A DNA stretch of 64,000 bases from Caldicellulosiruptor acetigenus (GCF_026914305.1 NZ_CP113866.1:337501-401500); one strand, 5' to 3'. Counted from the stretch's first letter, positions 37,387 through 45,898 are shown. Numbers and translations: made by a program. Notes: generated by a model not told the origin, from the sequence alone.

Positions 37387-38133
37387 GTGTCAGACCCAAT
37401 CACCAGAAGTTTTAAAGAATTAATAGAAACTTACGAAAAAGCTATGGAAGACATAGAAAGAAACATTTACAAAGTACGCAGGGCTTTGCAGAGAAGTGAA
37501 AACACTTTACTGTTCCTCGACCCTGCACTGCTTGAGGAACAGGGCATACACATCAACCCAACACTGCTTATGGATACTTTTGAAGTGTCCTGGGACGACA
37601 ACATTTTGCAGATACTCATATACGACATACCACCAAGGTATAAAGTTACCAATAATTATGAAACCATTTACTGGCGGGAACTAATATCCAATGCAGTATA
37701 CTCTCTCGAACAAGAACCACATTTTGAACAGGCATTCATCTGGTTTGAATTCTATGTGCCTGATTCAGTTGCAATAAAAGCGGATACAGACAACAGGATG
37801 GTAAAAACTATTATAAATGCTCTTGTTACTACACGAGTTATACCCGATGACACAATGAACCACATGGCTTTCGGTTGTATTGGCTTTCCTATTGACAATC
37901 CTTACCCCAAAACTGTAATCAAAGTAACCGACCTTTCAAACATGCACAAAATAATCTCCGCTCAACCCAGCAGCGAAATAGCAAACAAAGAACCAGTAAA
38001 GTCAGAACAATTATACAAGAAACTAACAGATAGATTGCCAAGGAGAAATGAGCAAGAATACCAGAAAGAGGATAGCAATTTACAGGAAAGCAAACAGCAA
38101 AAATACCAGATAGATGAAGAAGAATGGCTGTAA
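37387..38133 (+). CDS. RusA-like nuclease-fold protein
   Basis: This 248-aa protein contains KADTDNRMVKTIINALVTTR followed by VIPDD, matching the RusA pattern (D-x-D-N, K, then DD) that forms the metal site of this Holliday-junction resolvase family. RusA proteins are usually ~120-150 aa; here there are extra N- and C-terminal helical regions. GTG 37387, ten bases after AAAGGAG, is preferred over GTG 37378. It could process recombination or replication intermediates of the element. Confidence 0.6.
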   Translation: MSDPITRSFKELIETYEKAMEDIERNIYKVRRALQRSENTLLFLDPALLEEQGIHINPTLLMDTFEVSWDDNILQILIYDIPPRYKVTNNYETIYWRELISNAVYSLEQEPHFEQAFIWFEFYVPDSVAIKADTDNRMVKTIINALVTTRVIPDDTMNHMAFGCIGFPIDNPYPKTVIKVTDLSNMHKIISAQPSSEIANKEPVKSEQLYKKLTDRLPRRNEQEYQKEDSNLQESKQQKYQIDEEEWL

Positions 38134-38679
38134 ACTATTATAAAAAATGGTGCATAAAAGCCAAAAGTTTATAAACTATTCCACCCTGTATACCATCCGA
38201 TGTACCATATGGTATAAACCCATAAGTTTACACAGTTTATCATACCATCCATAACACCACCCATTATACCATATAATATACCACTGTCTGAGATAGCACC
38301 AGAACTGTTATCTGTGCCGCAGTTTTAAAAACAGTGGGAAAGAAACAGGAACGCAAAACTAAGTTTTGCGTACAAAAGCAGTGAATATTTACCACTGCAA
38401 CAGAGTAACGGAGAGATGGAAATGGCAGGGAAATGGTACAGGCAGACACATGGTAACAAAAGCCAGTAGCGTAGTAATTACCAGCAACAAGCCAGCAAAA
38501 CCCCAAGTTTTGCTGGCAATAAAACCAGTAGATACCATCAGTAATGGACACAGGCTATTTACAGGGAACAAGTTACAATAATAGCAATTAGCACACAACA
38601 GACAAAAAGCCCAGTAGCATGTTAAATGAAGCAATTGGACTTATTTAGCAAAAACATAACAGGGGGTGTGTTATAAGAT
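38134..38679. other. 546-bp non-coding region, oriT/origin candidate
   Basis: No credible gene. The first half carries repeated TACCAT/ATGGTA words (ACCATATGGT near 38203; TATACCATATAATATACCA near 38265). The second half has two perfect inverted repeats: 38351-38371 (9-bp stem, 3-nt loop) and 38491-38517 (11-bp stem, 5-nt loop). These share the arms GCAAAAC/GTTTTGC. CCAGTAG recurs three times. The region directly precedes the replication-relaxation and VirD4 genes, the usual place of a transfer origin. Confidence 0.5.
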
Positions 38680-39642
38680 ATGGTACAGATAAATGAAAAA
38701 GACAGGCAGTTGATAGATTTGATACTGAAGTACAAGATGTTACCGTACAAAGTAGTGAAGGAAGTTTACAATACAGGGAAGAGGAGTGCATATCACAGAC
38801 TTGAGAAGTTAAAAGATGATGAGATAGTAAGGAAGATAAGCAAGGAATACGTAACATTGGGCGAAGAAGGTATAAAGTATGTTGAAGATGAATATGGTAT
38901 AAAATTTAGTCCGTTGCCCAATCCAAGGAGCCCGATGACAGTGAGCAGGTGGAAGAGCGTATTCGAGATAGGTTACAGACCGCATATACGAAACAATTTT
39001 ACTACATGCTGGGATTTTAAGTCAGAGAAAGGAATAAGCGACAAGAACAAAGTACTGGGCATTGCAAATGGGTACGGGATATTCAAGATACCGCAGAACA
39101 TGAGCAAGAAGGCGATGACAGAGATACTGACAGATGTAGACGAGTTATGCGACCACAGGATAGAGAGATTTATAGTGCTTTGTGAGAGCGGGGAAAGGTT
39201 ACAGGAGTTTACAGAAGTAGCAAGCAGTAAAAACTCAAAAGCCAGGGCGATACACGTGTTACCTTACAGCAGTAGCGGGATGCAGCTGATGGATGTTATA
39301 GTGGCCATTCCTGACTGGAAACAAAAAGTGATAAATGCAGTCTACAGCAATGTTATGCCCAGTAGATACCCATTTTTTGATTGTGAAGCGAAGGGAAGGC
39401 AGGTGTATGTAGGTATAGATGGAGAAATACTTAGCAAAAGCAATGTGAAGAGTAACGTTATAAGCGGGATACGTGCAGAGGTAGAAGTGCTGTGCTTAGC
39501 GAAGCAGGAGTGGAGATTTGCGGACATACCAGGAGTGAAGATAAGAACGATAGCATTCAAAGATTTTTTACAGGCAGTAGGTTATGGACAACCTGCCGCA
39601 TCCAGCAACAACAATACAAAACAGGAGGCAGATAAGGTATGA
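38680..39642 (+). CDS. replication-relaxation family protein (winged helix)
   Basis: This 320-aa protein has an N-terminal winged helix (RQLIDLILKYKMLPYKVVKEVY ... AYHRLEKLKDDEIVRKI) and a C-terminal restriction-nuclease-like region, as in the Replic_Relax family found beside VirD4 in Gram-positive mobile elements. No canonical MobA/TraI or Rep_trans relaxase is seen in the window, so this is the best candidate for oriT processing or relaxosome assembly. It overlaps virD4 by 4 bp. Confidence 0.55.
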   Translation: MVQINEKDRQLIDLILKYKMLPYKVVKEVYNTGKRSAYHRLEKLKDDEIVRKISKEYVTLGEEGIKYVEDEYGIKFSPLPNPRSPMTVSRWKSVFEIGYRPHIRNNFTTCWDFKSEKGISDKNKVLGIANGYGIFKIPQNMSKKAMTEILTDVDELCDHRIERFIVLCESGERLQEFTEVASSKNSKARAIHVLPYSSSGMQLMDVIVAIPDWKQKVINAVYSNVMPSRYPFFDCEAKGRQVYVGIDGEILSKSNVKSNVISGIRAEVEVLCLAKQEWRFADIPGVKIRTIAFKDFLQAVGYGQPAASSNNNTKQEADKV

Positions 39643-41543
39643 AAAAAGTACTTGGAATTGCAGCAATACTGGCAATTTACTATTTGATGATGGCATACCT
39701 GATAGGGATGTTCCGCGGAGCAATATCACAGGACGCATGGGAAATGCTGATGGCAGGCAAGAGTCCGAAGGTAACGATACAGACAGACCCGGCAGTAGCG
39801 CTGGGTAACGTATTTCGCAGTCCAGAAGTTTTAAAGATCTGGTTTGGCATTGCAACTGTGCTGCTTGTGGTAGTGGTAGTGTTCATATTTGCTTACAGGG
39901 AAGAGTTGAAGATGCACTTTGGCAGGGAAGTACCGGCAGATGAAAGAAACACATATGGTTCTGCGGACTGGATGAAGATGAAGGAAGCGAAGAAAGTGTT
40001 CAAATTCGGAAGTGAACAAAAAGGAATACTGCTGGGCAAGGTGAATGGGCAGAAGATAGTGCTGCCAGCAGACACGAAGTACAACAAACACATAGCAATT
40101 TTTGGTGCACCGGGAACAGGGAAGTCAAGAACGTTTGCGCGACCGAACATAGTACAGATAGCGAAGATGGGACAGAGCATGATAATCACAGACCCGAAGG
40201 GAGAACTGTTCGAGGACATGGCGGTGTGGTTGGAAAAGCAGGGGTATGATACAAAGGCTTTGAACCTTGTCAATATTGAGTGCTCAGACCGGTGGAACCC
40301 GCTGGACGTGATTCAAGACGATTTAGATGCCACAGTGTTTGCGGATGTAGTTATCAGGAACACCCAGACAGGGGTGAAGAAAGCAGGCGGAGATCCGTTC
40401 TGGGACAGGGCGGAACTGAACCTGCTCAAAGCTCTTGTGTTGTACATCAAAGAAACCAGACCACCGGAGGAACAGAATCTTGGAGAACTGTACAGGTTGC
40501 TGGCAACAACAAACATGGCAGGGTTGCAGAACATGTTCATGAGCATACCGAATGACCGTGCGAGTAAAATGGCATACAACATATTTGCACAGGCTTCAGA
40601 ACAGGTAAGGACAGGTGTTATTATAGGGCTTGGTACAAGACTGCAGGTGTTTCAGAACAGGCTTGTCCAGAAGATGACACAGGTGAGCGACATAGATTTG
40701 GAGGCACCAAAGAAGAGAAAAGTTGCATATTTTTGTATCACGTCAGATACTCACAGCGCATATGATTTTTTGTCGTCACTATTTTTCAGTTTCCTGTTTA
40801 TAAAGTTAGTAAATCTACATGACACAACCACCGACCAGGAAATAAGAAATAGAGAAGTATACTTTATACTTGATGAATTCCCAAACATAGGTGAGATACC
40901 GGACTTTACAAAAAAGATTTCAACCATTCGTTCAAGAAGATTGCACTGTGCAATCATATTTCAAAGTATATCACAGCTTGAAAACAGATACCCTAACAAT
41001 CAATGGGAAGAGATTCTTGGAAGCTGTGACACTAAATACTTTTTGGGTTGCAACGATACAAGGACGGCGGAATATATATCAAATGTCCTTGGGGTTAAAT
41101 CAATCCACACCAGCAGCAAATCAAGAAAAGGCGGTTTTGAAGGATTAAGTGAAATAGAAAGGATAACACAGTCAGTGGGAAAAAGACAACTGCTCACTCC
41201 TGACGAAGTGGCAAGGCTTGACAACAAAAATGCGATTGTGATACTCAGGGGACAAAAACCACTTATGGTTGAGAAGATTGATATAAGCGAGCTGAAAGAA
41301 AGCAGGGAATTAACGGTCAGACCTGTGAAAGACTATTTAAGACCGTGGGCAGTAGAAGTTTTAAGCCAGCAGTCAAATCAGAATACAGTTGCGACAGCAG
41401 AGAAAACTGATGCAGATTCACAGGTAGAAACCGGAGCGTCAGCAGTCCAGCCGCAGGTAAACACTGCACAAACACGAACTATTTCTCCACCGCCAGTAGG
41501 AAGTAAAGAGCAGGAAGCAACAGAAAAAGATGAACTGCTATAA
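39639..41543 (+). CDS. virD4: VirD4/TraG type IV coupling protein
   Basis: This 634-aa membrane ATPase delivers the relaxosome to the secretion channel. It has two N-terminal membrane helices (around 5-25 and 65-90), Walker A IAIFGAPGTGKSRTF near residue 155, the all-alpha domain (DPFWDRAELNLLKALVLYIK onward, about 250-340), Walker B YFILDEFPNIGEI near 415, and a C-terminal Gln/Thr-rich tail. A diverged stand-alone copy of the all-alpha domain is encoded at 45076-45357. Confidence 0.94.
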   Translation: MKKVLGIAAILAIYYLMMAYLIGMFRGAISQDAWEMLMAGKSPKVTIQTDPAVALGNVFRSPEVLKIWFGIATVLLVVVVVFIFAYREELKMHFGREVPADERNTYGSADWMKMKEAKKVFKFGSEQKGILLGKVNGQKIVLPADTKYNKHIAIFGAPGTGKSRTFARPNIVQIAKMGQSMIITDPKGELFEDMAVWLEKQGYDTKALNLVNIECSDRWNPLDVIQDDLDATVFADVVIRNTQTGVKKAGGDPFWDRAELNLLKALVLYIKETRPPEEQNLGELYRLLATTNMAGLQNMFMSIPNDRASKMAYNIFAQASEQVRTGVIIGLGTRLQVFQNRLVQKMTQVSDIDLEAPKKRKVAYFCITSDTHSAYDFLSSLFFSFLFIKLVNLHDTTTDQEIRNREVYFILDEFPNIGEIPDFTKKISTIRSRRLHCAIIFQSISQLENRYPNNQWEEILGSCDTKYFLGCNDTRTAEYISNVLGVKSIHTSSKSRKGGFEGLSEIERITQSVGKRQLLTPDEVARLDNKNAIVILRGQKPLMVEKIDISELKESRELTVRPVKDYLRPWAVEVLSQQSNQNTVATAEKTDADSQVETGASAVQPQVNTAQTRTISPPPVGSKEQEATEKDELL

Positions 41544-41571
41544 GCCCTGAGCAAACACTCAGGGCTTTTTT
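41542..41571 (+). terminator. intrinsic terminator after virD4
   Basis: AAGCCCTGAG / CTCAGGGCTT followed by TTTT, starting on the stop codon. The 41577-41597 stretch after it contains a degenerate copy of the AGTTWGC leader (CACTTTA ... AGTTTGC) before the next ribosome site. Confidence 0.88.
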
Positions 41572-41617
41572 ACTGGCACTTTAAAAAACAAGTTTGCAGG
41601 GAAGGGAGAGATGAAAA

Positions 41618-42388
41618 ATGCAAAGCACATCACAAACAAAAACAGACAGAAGGATTTATGAACTCCAGCAGGCACTAAAAACAGGGAAAATTCTACTGGG
41701 TGAAGTAATAACCAAAGAACAGCAAAACGACAAATGGTATGCAGTTGTGAAATGGAAAGGACTGAGACTGTACTGCGATGAGGCGGAGCTTGGGCTGCAG
41801 GAACAGGTGAAAAACAAAGCGGACGCCCTGCTTGGAGCTTTGATTGAGTTTGTTGTGGTAGCCCAGCAGCACGGCAAATTTTACATTTCAAGGGTAAAGG
41901 CAATGGAGAAGCGAAGAAAAATCTGGCAGGAGAAAGTGAAAGAAGGTGATATTATAGAAGGCAGGATAACAGGAGTAACACCACGCAACGCATTTGTTGA
42001 AGTGTTAGGGTATGAATTTGCCCTGCCGGCAGAAGAAATGCTGTGGAACTACACAAATGATTTGAGAAGGCATTTCAAGATAGCAGACAGGGTTAAGGCA
42101 AAAGTGATAAGCAAGGATCCACCGAAAATAAGCGTCAAAGAAACTCTGTCAAACCCGTGGGATACACCACCAACTGTGTCGGTAGGTCAGGTTGTTGCTG
42201 CGCCAGTAGACGCCATTGCACCTTTCGGGTTTTTAGTTAGGCTGGACGACGGCAAACAGTGTCTGTGTCCGCCGTACTCGAATGCGAGAGAAATACCAAC
42301 CATTGGCACAAAGGTGGTGGTGCAGATACAGAAAATTGATTTAGAGAAAAAGAGAATCTTTGGAACGATACAGAGAATACTGAGATAA
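41618..42388 (+). CDS. S1-domain RNA-binding protein
   Basis: This 256-aa protein has two recognisable S1 OB-folds: WQEKVKEGDIIEGRITGVTPRNAFVEVLGYEFALPAEEM (about 105-145) and SVGQVVAAPVDAIAPFGFLVRLDDGKQCLCPP (about 190-225). A preceding region may be a third, diverged module. Such proteins bind RNA at ribosomes or in degradation. An S1 protein encoded by this element is notable given the repeated structured leaders; a link is speculation. ATG 41618 is placed seven bases after GAAGGGAGAG. Confidence 0.75.
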   Translation: MQSTSQTKTDRRIYELQQALKTGKILLGEVITKEQQNDKWYAVVKWKGLRLYCDEAELGLQEQVKNKADALLGALIEFVVVAQQHGKFYISRVKAMEKRRKIWQEKVKEGDIIEGRITGVTPRNAFVEVLGYEFALPAEEMLWNYTNDLRRHFKIADRVKAKVISKDPPKISVKETLSNPWDTPPTVSVGQVVAAPVDAIAPFGFLVRLDDGKQCLCPPYSNAREIPTIGTKVVVQIQKIDLEKKRIFGTIQRILR

Positions 42389-42422
42389 GAAAGGATGATG
42401 GGGCTTGGCACCAAAACTTATA

Positions 42423-42462
42423 CCGGTCTCTCAATTAATTGAGAAGTACGACAAAAGACCGG
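42423..42462. repeat. nested palindrome downstream of the S1-domain gene
   Basis: CCGGTCT/AGACCGG enclose the perfect palindrome CTCAATTAATTGAG (42430-42443). There is no T run. The remaining bases of this 307-bp gap (42389-42695) hold only the promoter and terminator listed next. Confidence 0.5.
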
Positions 42463-42560
42463 CATGGCAGAAGAAAATATCTGATATGATAACCCATCTG
42501 CAGATTATGCTTATCAAAATCAAAATAAAAATCAAAACAGCTTGCAGAAGAAAAAACAGA

Positions 42561-42570
42561 GTGGTATAAT
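42561..42570 (+). promoter_or_regulatory. extended -10 promoter, GTGGTATAAT family
   Basis: The consensus GTGGTATAAT (hexamer 42565-42570) is followed by AATAACA. Confidence 0.65.
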
Positions 42571-42626
42571 AATAACAACAGATGGGTAAAATGCAAGAAA
42601 AAAGTATCTACAGGAATGTAAAAATA

Positions 42627-42666
42627 AAAGCTCCGGCCTTTTTCAACCGGAGCTTTTTGTTTTTTG
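42627..42666 (+). terminator. intrinsic terminator in a leader
   Basis: AAAGCTCCGG / CCGGAGCTTT followed by T runs. It lies between the 42561 promoter and the gene at 42696, so that transcript meets a terminator about 90 nt into its leader. Attenuation is possible. Confidence 0.85.
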
Positions 42667-42695
42667 TAAACCTTTTAGCAGGGAGTGATGCGAAC

Positions 42696-43001
42696 ATGGC
42701 GAATTTGTTTGAGAGTATTGATGATTATCTGAATTTAGCTGAAGAAACATTGAAAGACGCCAGATTTAAGGGCAGGGTTTTAAGAACGTTCAAAAAACTT
42801 CCGACAGGCAGTAAAGGAGTAATAATAGAACCTTTTCCAGTAGTTGTAGAAAAATTTTCAAAACCAAAATACAAATTTGAAACCTGGCTGATAGGACATG
42901 TTCAGTCAATGGTAACAGGTGAGATACTGTTATTTTTAGCAAGTACAGGCAAAACTGTTGTAAGCAAAAAGCCCGAAAACTTCTTTGGCGGTCTGTTTTA
43001 G
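42696..43001 (+). CDS. unknown 101-aa protein
   Basis: This protein is not recognised. It starts MANLFESIDDYLNLAEETLKDA with amphipathic helices, then a central beta-rich stretch (GVIIEPFPVVVEKF) and a hydrophobic helix (VTGEILLFLAS). ATG 42696 is preceded by GGGAGTGATG. Its transcript begins at a GTGGTATAAT promoter and passes a terminator before the start codon. A diverged AGTTWGC-like leader (TTGTAAA ... TTTTAGC) precedes the ribosome site. Confidence 0.6.
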   Translation: MANLFESIDDYLNLAEETLKDARFKGRVLRTFKKLPTGSKGVIIEPFPVVVEKFSKPKYKFETWLIGHVQSMVTGEILLFLASTGKTVVSKKPENFFGGLF

Positions 43002-43022
43002 CAAAAGCACCTGCAGCAGAGA

Positions 43023-43060
43023 AAAAAGCTCTGGTAAAAAGCCAGAGCTTTTTGTTTTTT
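43023..43060 (+). terminator. intrinsic terminator
   Basis: AAAAAGCTCTGG / CCAGAGCTTTTT followed by GTTTTTT, upstream of the druA promoter. Confidence 0.9.
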
Positions 43061-43080
43061 GGGGTGCATTTTCAAAAATG

Positions 43081-43090
43081 GTGGTATAAC
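43081..43090 (+). promoter_or_regulatory. extended -10 promoter of druA
   Basis: GTGGTATAAC (hexamer 43085-43090), preceded by ATTTTCAAAAATG. The gene start is 34 bp downstream. Confidence 0.65.
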
Positions 43091-43123
43091 AATAATAGCA
43101 AGCAGAGAAGGAGAATTTGCCAA

Positions 43124-44275
43124 ATGAGCATGGCAGCATATCAACTTTGCTTTGCTGAGTATGTCGATGCACTCAAACAAGAAATTTTGCAAGAACTTGA
43201 AAAATTCCAAAAGTGCTTAAATACCACAGACAAAGAAAGCATGAGAAAACTTCACGAGATTGCAAGAAGCGAAGAAATCAAAAAGCACAGAGATTTTCTT
43301 CTAAGCGAAAGTCAAAAGATAGTAAACACGTTTTTTGCAGACGGCTTTGAAATAGAACCTGAGAAGATAGAACCTGTTCTCATCCCGGTAGAAAACGACG
43401 CACAGAACAGCATATTCAAGACTGCACGATTCACGTGGAGCCTGCCATATACAGAAGGCTATGGCAGACGGTTAAAGTTTTTGATATTCGACAATCACAA
43501 CGGCAAGCTGATGGGTATTTTAGGTTTGCAGTCGCCGGTGCTGGGACTGAAGGCAAGGAACGAGTATTTGGGACTTGGCACGGGTGCAGAAAAACTCAAG
43601 GTGCTCAACCGTACAATGGACATATACACACTTGGGGCAGTGCCACCGTACAACTTTCTGCTGGGCGGGAAACTGATGGTATTAAGTGCAGTTTCGAACG
43701 AAGTGAGGGAAGCATATCGCCGCAGGTATGAAGGAAAAACAACGGAAATAGAGAAGAATACAATAGACGGGCGCTTGATAATGCTGACAACCACATCTGC
43801 ATACGGCAGAAGCTCCATCTACAATAGAGTCAAATACAAAGGCAATCTCACCTGCATACCTGTTGGGTATACAGAAGGGCAGGGTACATTGTTCCTGACC
43901 AGTAGTCTATGCGAAAAAGTAAGAGAATACCTGCAAAACAAAGGCGTGAAAGTTAAAAGCGGCTATGGGAACGGACCAAACTACAAGTTTAGACTTGCAA
44001 AAGCGCTGGCAAAACAGCTAAAATTGGAAGGGATTGAGATTGAACTTGTAACCCATGGTGTGCAGAGAGAAGTGTACGTGTTCCCGCTGATTAAAAACCT
44101 GCATGAGTATGTCAGAGCACCGGATACAACTAGACCAGATTACTACGATTACCCGTTTTCTGAGCTGGCGAACTACTGGAAGGAAAGATACTGCCTGCCC
44201 AGGAGTAAAAGAAACAGGGAATGGCAGGCATGGCGAAAGGAACAGGCATGGCAGGACATTGCTAGGTTCTTATGA
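43124..44275 (+). CDS. druA: DruA-like DUF4338 protein (Druantia family), stand-alone
   Basis: This 383-aa protein carries the full set of DUF4338/DruA blocks: ARFTWSLPYTEGYGRRLKFL, GKLMGILGLQSPV, VLNRTMDIYTLGAVPPYNFL, LLGGKLMVLSAVSNEV, MLTTTSAYGRSSIYNRVKY and VTHGVQREVYVFPL. DruA is a component of the Druantia anti-phage systems, but the usual DruB-DruE partners are absent and the neighbours are small unknown genes with their own promoter. Defence or mobile-element function is therefore open. ATG 43124 is placed after GAAGGAG. Confidence 0.82.
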   Translation: MSMAAYQLCFAEYVDALKQEILQELEKFQKCLNTTDKESMRKLHEIARSEEIKKHRDFLLSESQKIVNTFFADGFEIEPEKIEPVLIPVENDAQNSIFKTARFTWSLPYTEGYGRRLKFLIFDNHNGKLMGILGLQSPVLGLKARNEYLGLGTGAEKLKVLNRTMDIYTLGAVPPYNFLLGGKLMVLSAVSNEVREAYRRRYEGKTTEIEKNTIDGRLIMLTTTSAYGRSSIYNRVKYKGNLTCIPVGYTEGQGTLFLTSSLCEKVREYLQNKGVKVKSGYGNGPNYKFRLAKALAKQLKLEGIEIELVTHGVQREVYVFPLIKNLHEYVRAPDTTRPDYYDYPFSELANYWKERYCLPRSKRNREWQAWRKEQAWQDIARFL

Positions 44276-44310
44276 GTCTTTTTTAAAAGCAGGGAAAGTT
44301 TTTAAAAAGC

Positions 44311-44320
44311 GTGGTATAAC
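44311..44320 (+). promoter_or_regulatory. extended -10 promoter, GTGGTATAAT family
   Basis: GTGGTATAAC (hexamer 44315-44320) after TTTTTAAAAAGC, 36 bp before the next start codon. Confidence 0.65.
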
Positions 44321-44355
44321 TATAATGGAAGCAAAAGAAGAAGGGAAGTTGAATA

Positions 44356-44682
44356 ATGTCAAACAACTACAGCTGGTTTGTTATTTTGCAGAGATGGTGG
44401 AGAGAACAAGAGAATGAGGAAATTTTTGAATTTGAAGAAGGTGAAAACGTGAACATGAAATGGCTAAGAATTAAAGACGAATGGTTGCCAGTTAACAAAA
44501 TAAGAAAGATAATGATAGAAGATGGAATACTTTGTTATAAAATAATCTTAGAAGTACAAGCTCAACGCTACATTCTTTCTACATTCAAGAAGCATGAGGA
44601 AGCTGAAGAATATGTAAGACAACTTTTAAAAGCCATAATCCAGCAAGACATAATAGAAATAGAAACAATACAGAACACCTAA
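44356..44682 (+). CDS. unknown small protein with INxxxI-type beta module
   Basis: This 108-aa protein is not recognised. Its C-terminal 75 residues (WLPVNKIRKIMIEDGILCYKI to HEEAEEYVRQLLKAI) share the strand-helix pattern found twice in the protein at 49981-50505, suggesting a small common fold used repeatedly in this element. ATG 44356 follows GAAGGGAAG. Own promoter 36 bp upstream. Confidence 0.55.
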   Translation: MSNNYSWFVILQRWWREQENEEIFEFEEGENVNMKWLRIKDEWLPVNKIRKIMIEDGILCYKIILEVQAQRYILSTFKKHEEAEEYVRQLLKAIIQQDIIEIETIQNT

Positions 44683-44686
44683 CAAA

Positions 44687-44707
44687 CAACAGGCAAAAAG
44701 CCTGTTG
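44687..44707 (+). terminator. short perfect hairpin after stop codon
   Basis: CAACAGGC / GCCTGTTG, 5-nt A loop, no T run. Confidence 0.55.
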
Positions 44708-44742
44708 GAATAAAAACAAACTCTGATGGGGGTGTGTTTTAG

Positions 44743-45021
44743 ATGTCAAAAGAAGAGTTAATCAAAGCAATGTCCCAGAAGAGCGGACTGACAAAGAAGG
44801 ATTGTGAGAAGGCACTGAACGTATTAACAGACGTTATTACTGAAACCCTGGCAAGGGGTGAAAAGATTCAGCTTGTAGGTTTTGGGTCATTCGAAGTAAG
44901 ACAGCGTGCAGAGCGAAAAGGTCGAAACCCGCAGACAAAAGAAGAGATCATCATCCCGGCAACAAAGGTGCCTGTATTCAAAGCAGGCAAAATGTTAAAG
45001 CAGGCTGTAGTTGCAAAGTAG
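44743..45021 (+). CDS. hup: HU-family DNA-binding protein
   Basis: This 92-aa histone-like protein has the complete HU sequence pattern: SKEELIKAMSQKSGLTKKDCEKAL, LVGFGSFEVRQRAERKGRNPQTKE and IIPATKVPVFKAGKMLK. It bends DNA as a dimer; on an ICE it could assist excision, partition or transfer complexes. It has a strong GGGGGTG ribosome site. The residue set in the DNA-binding arm (RKGRNPQT) is canonical. Confidence 0.95.
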   Translation: MSKEELIKAMSQKSGLTKKDCEKALNVLTDVITETLARGEKIQLVGFGSFEVRQRAERKGRNPQTKEEIIIPATKVPVFKAGKMLKQAVVAK

Positions 45022-45043
45022 GGGCAGGGAGACAGACCTGCCC
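45022..45043 (+). terminator. hairpin immediately after the hup stop codon
   Basis: GGGCAGG / CCTGCCC followed by a TGTTTACTTT tail. Confidence 0.65.
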
Positions 45044-45075
45044 TGTTTACTTTAAGAAGGGGAGGTGAATGAGAA

Positions 45076-45357
45076 GTGAAAACTCTGGATACCATGGTGA
45101 ATGAGCTGGAAACAACAATTGGAGCAGAAACAGGAAGAGACCCGTTCTGGGGACAGGCAGAAATAAAATTGCTCAGGGCACTGGTATCATATGTGAAAGA
45201 AGCAAGACCTGCGGAAAAACAGAATCCAGATGAAGTGTTAAAAATACTCCTGGTCAATGAGGGAAATTTAAACAACTTACTTGCTGACATTCCAAACGAT
45301 ATAGCCAGAGCAGTTTTTGCAAGTCTGAGGACAAGATTAATAAGACAGGGCAGGTAA
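45076..45357 (+). CDS. stand-alone VirD4 all-alpha-domain homologue
   Basis: This 93-aa protein reads RDPFWGQAEIKLLRALVSYV and then KEARPAEKQNPDEVLKILL, closely resembling the all-alpha domain of the VirD4 protein at 39639 (DPFWDRAELNLLKALVLYIK). IPND and a TRL segment align further on, with a short internal deletion. In coupling proteins this domain contacts the relaxosome substrate, so a free copy could act as an adaptor or a competitor. GTG 45076 is placed after GGGGAGGTG. Its stop codon lies in the loop of a hairpin. Confidence 0.7.
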   Translation: MKTLDTMVNELETTIGAETGRDPFWGQAEIKLLRALVSYVKEARPAEKQNPDEVLKILLVNEGNLNNLLADIPNDIARAVFASLRTRLIRQGR

Positions 45358-45381
45358 AATCAAACCTGCCCTGTTTTATTT
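45345..45381 (+). terminator. terminator hairpin enclosing a stop codon
   Basis: A perfect 11-bp ACAGGGCAGGT / ACCTGCCCTGT, TAA in the loop, TTTATTT tail. Confidence 0.85.
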
Positions 45382-45397
45382 GCCGGAGGCGATGATT

Positions 45398-45892
45398 TTG
45401 GGTACCAGAAAACAACAGCTAATAACACTGCTGGTTGTAGAAACTGGCTTTTTAGTTCTCTGTATCAGTATACTGTCTCTTGTTAACAGAATATACACTG
45501 AAAATTTCACACTAAAAAGCGCACAGAGCCTGTACATGGTCAGCAAAGCAAAAGAAGCAAATGCATCACAGTTGCTTGGACTGATATATGAAGGGAAGAC
45601 TATGGTGTTCAGAGATGATACAAACTCATACATTGTCTTCCCGGTAGACTCAGAAGGATTCCGGCAGCCATACAGGGTTCAAAAGAAAGTTATCGAAAGA
45701 CTGCAGAGTGATAAACACGTACAGAAATATTTAGAAAAGTTCAAAAAAACTACTGAGCTTTCGAACACTTCATTCTACAATGCAGTAGATAACGAGATAA
45801 CAAGTTACCTTGTTGTTTATGATCTGATAATAGTTCTCATCTTTGCAATTGTCATGATTGTTGCATGGGGAATGATAACAGGTACTGAGTAA
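45398..45892 (+). CDS. unknown membrane protein with two TM helices
   Basis: This ~164-aa protein has an N-terminal transmembrane helix (LITLLVVETGFLVLCISILSL), a ~100-residue soluble domain with FRDDTNSYIVFPVDSEGF, and a C-terminal helix (LVVYDLIIVLIFAIVMIVAWGM), so both ends would be cytoplasmic or both outside. Start is uncertain: TTG 45398 has proper spacing from GGAGG, ATG 45392 is only two bases from it. It may be an accessory envelope component of transfer. Confidence 0.6.
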   Translation: MGTRKQQLITLLVVETGFLVLCISILSLVNRIYTENFTLKSAQSLYMVSKAKEANASQLLGLIYEGKTMVFRDDTNSYIVFPVDSEGFRQPYRVQKKVIERLQSDKHVQKYLEKFKKTTELSNTSFYNAVDNEITSYLVVYDLIIVLIFAIVMIVAWGMITGTE

Positions 45893-45898
45893 TCGCCC

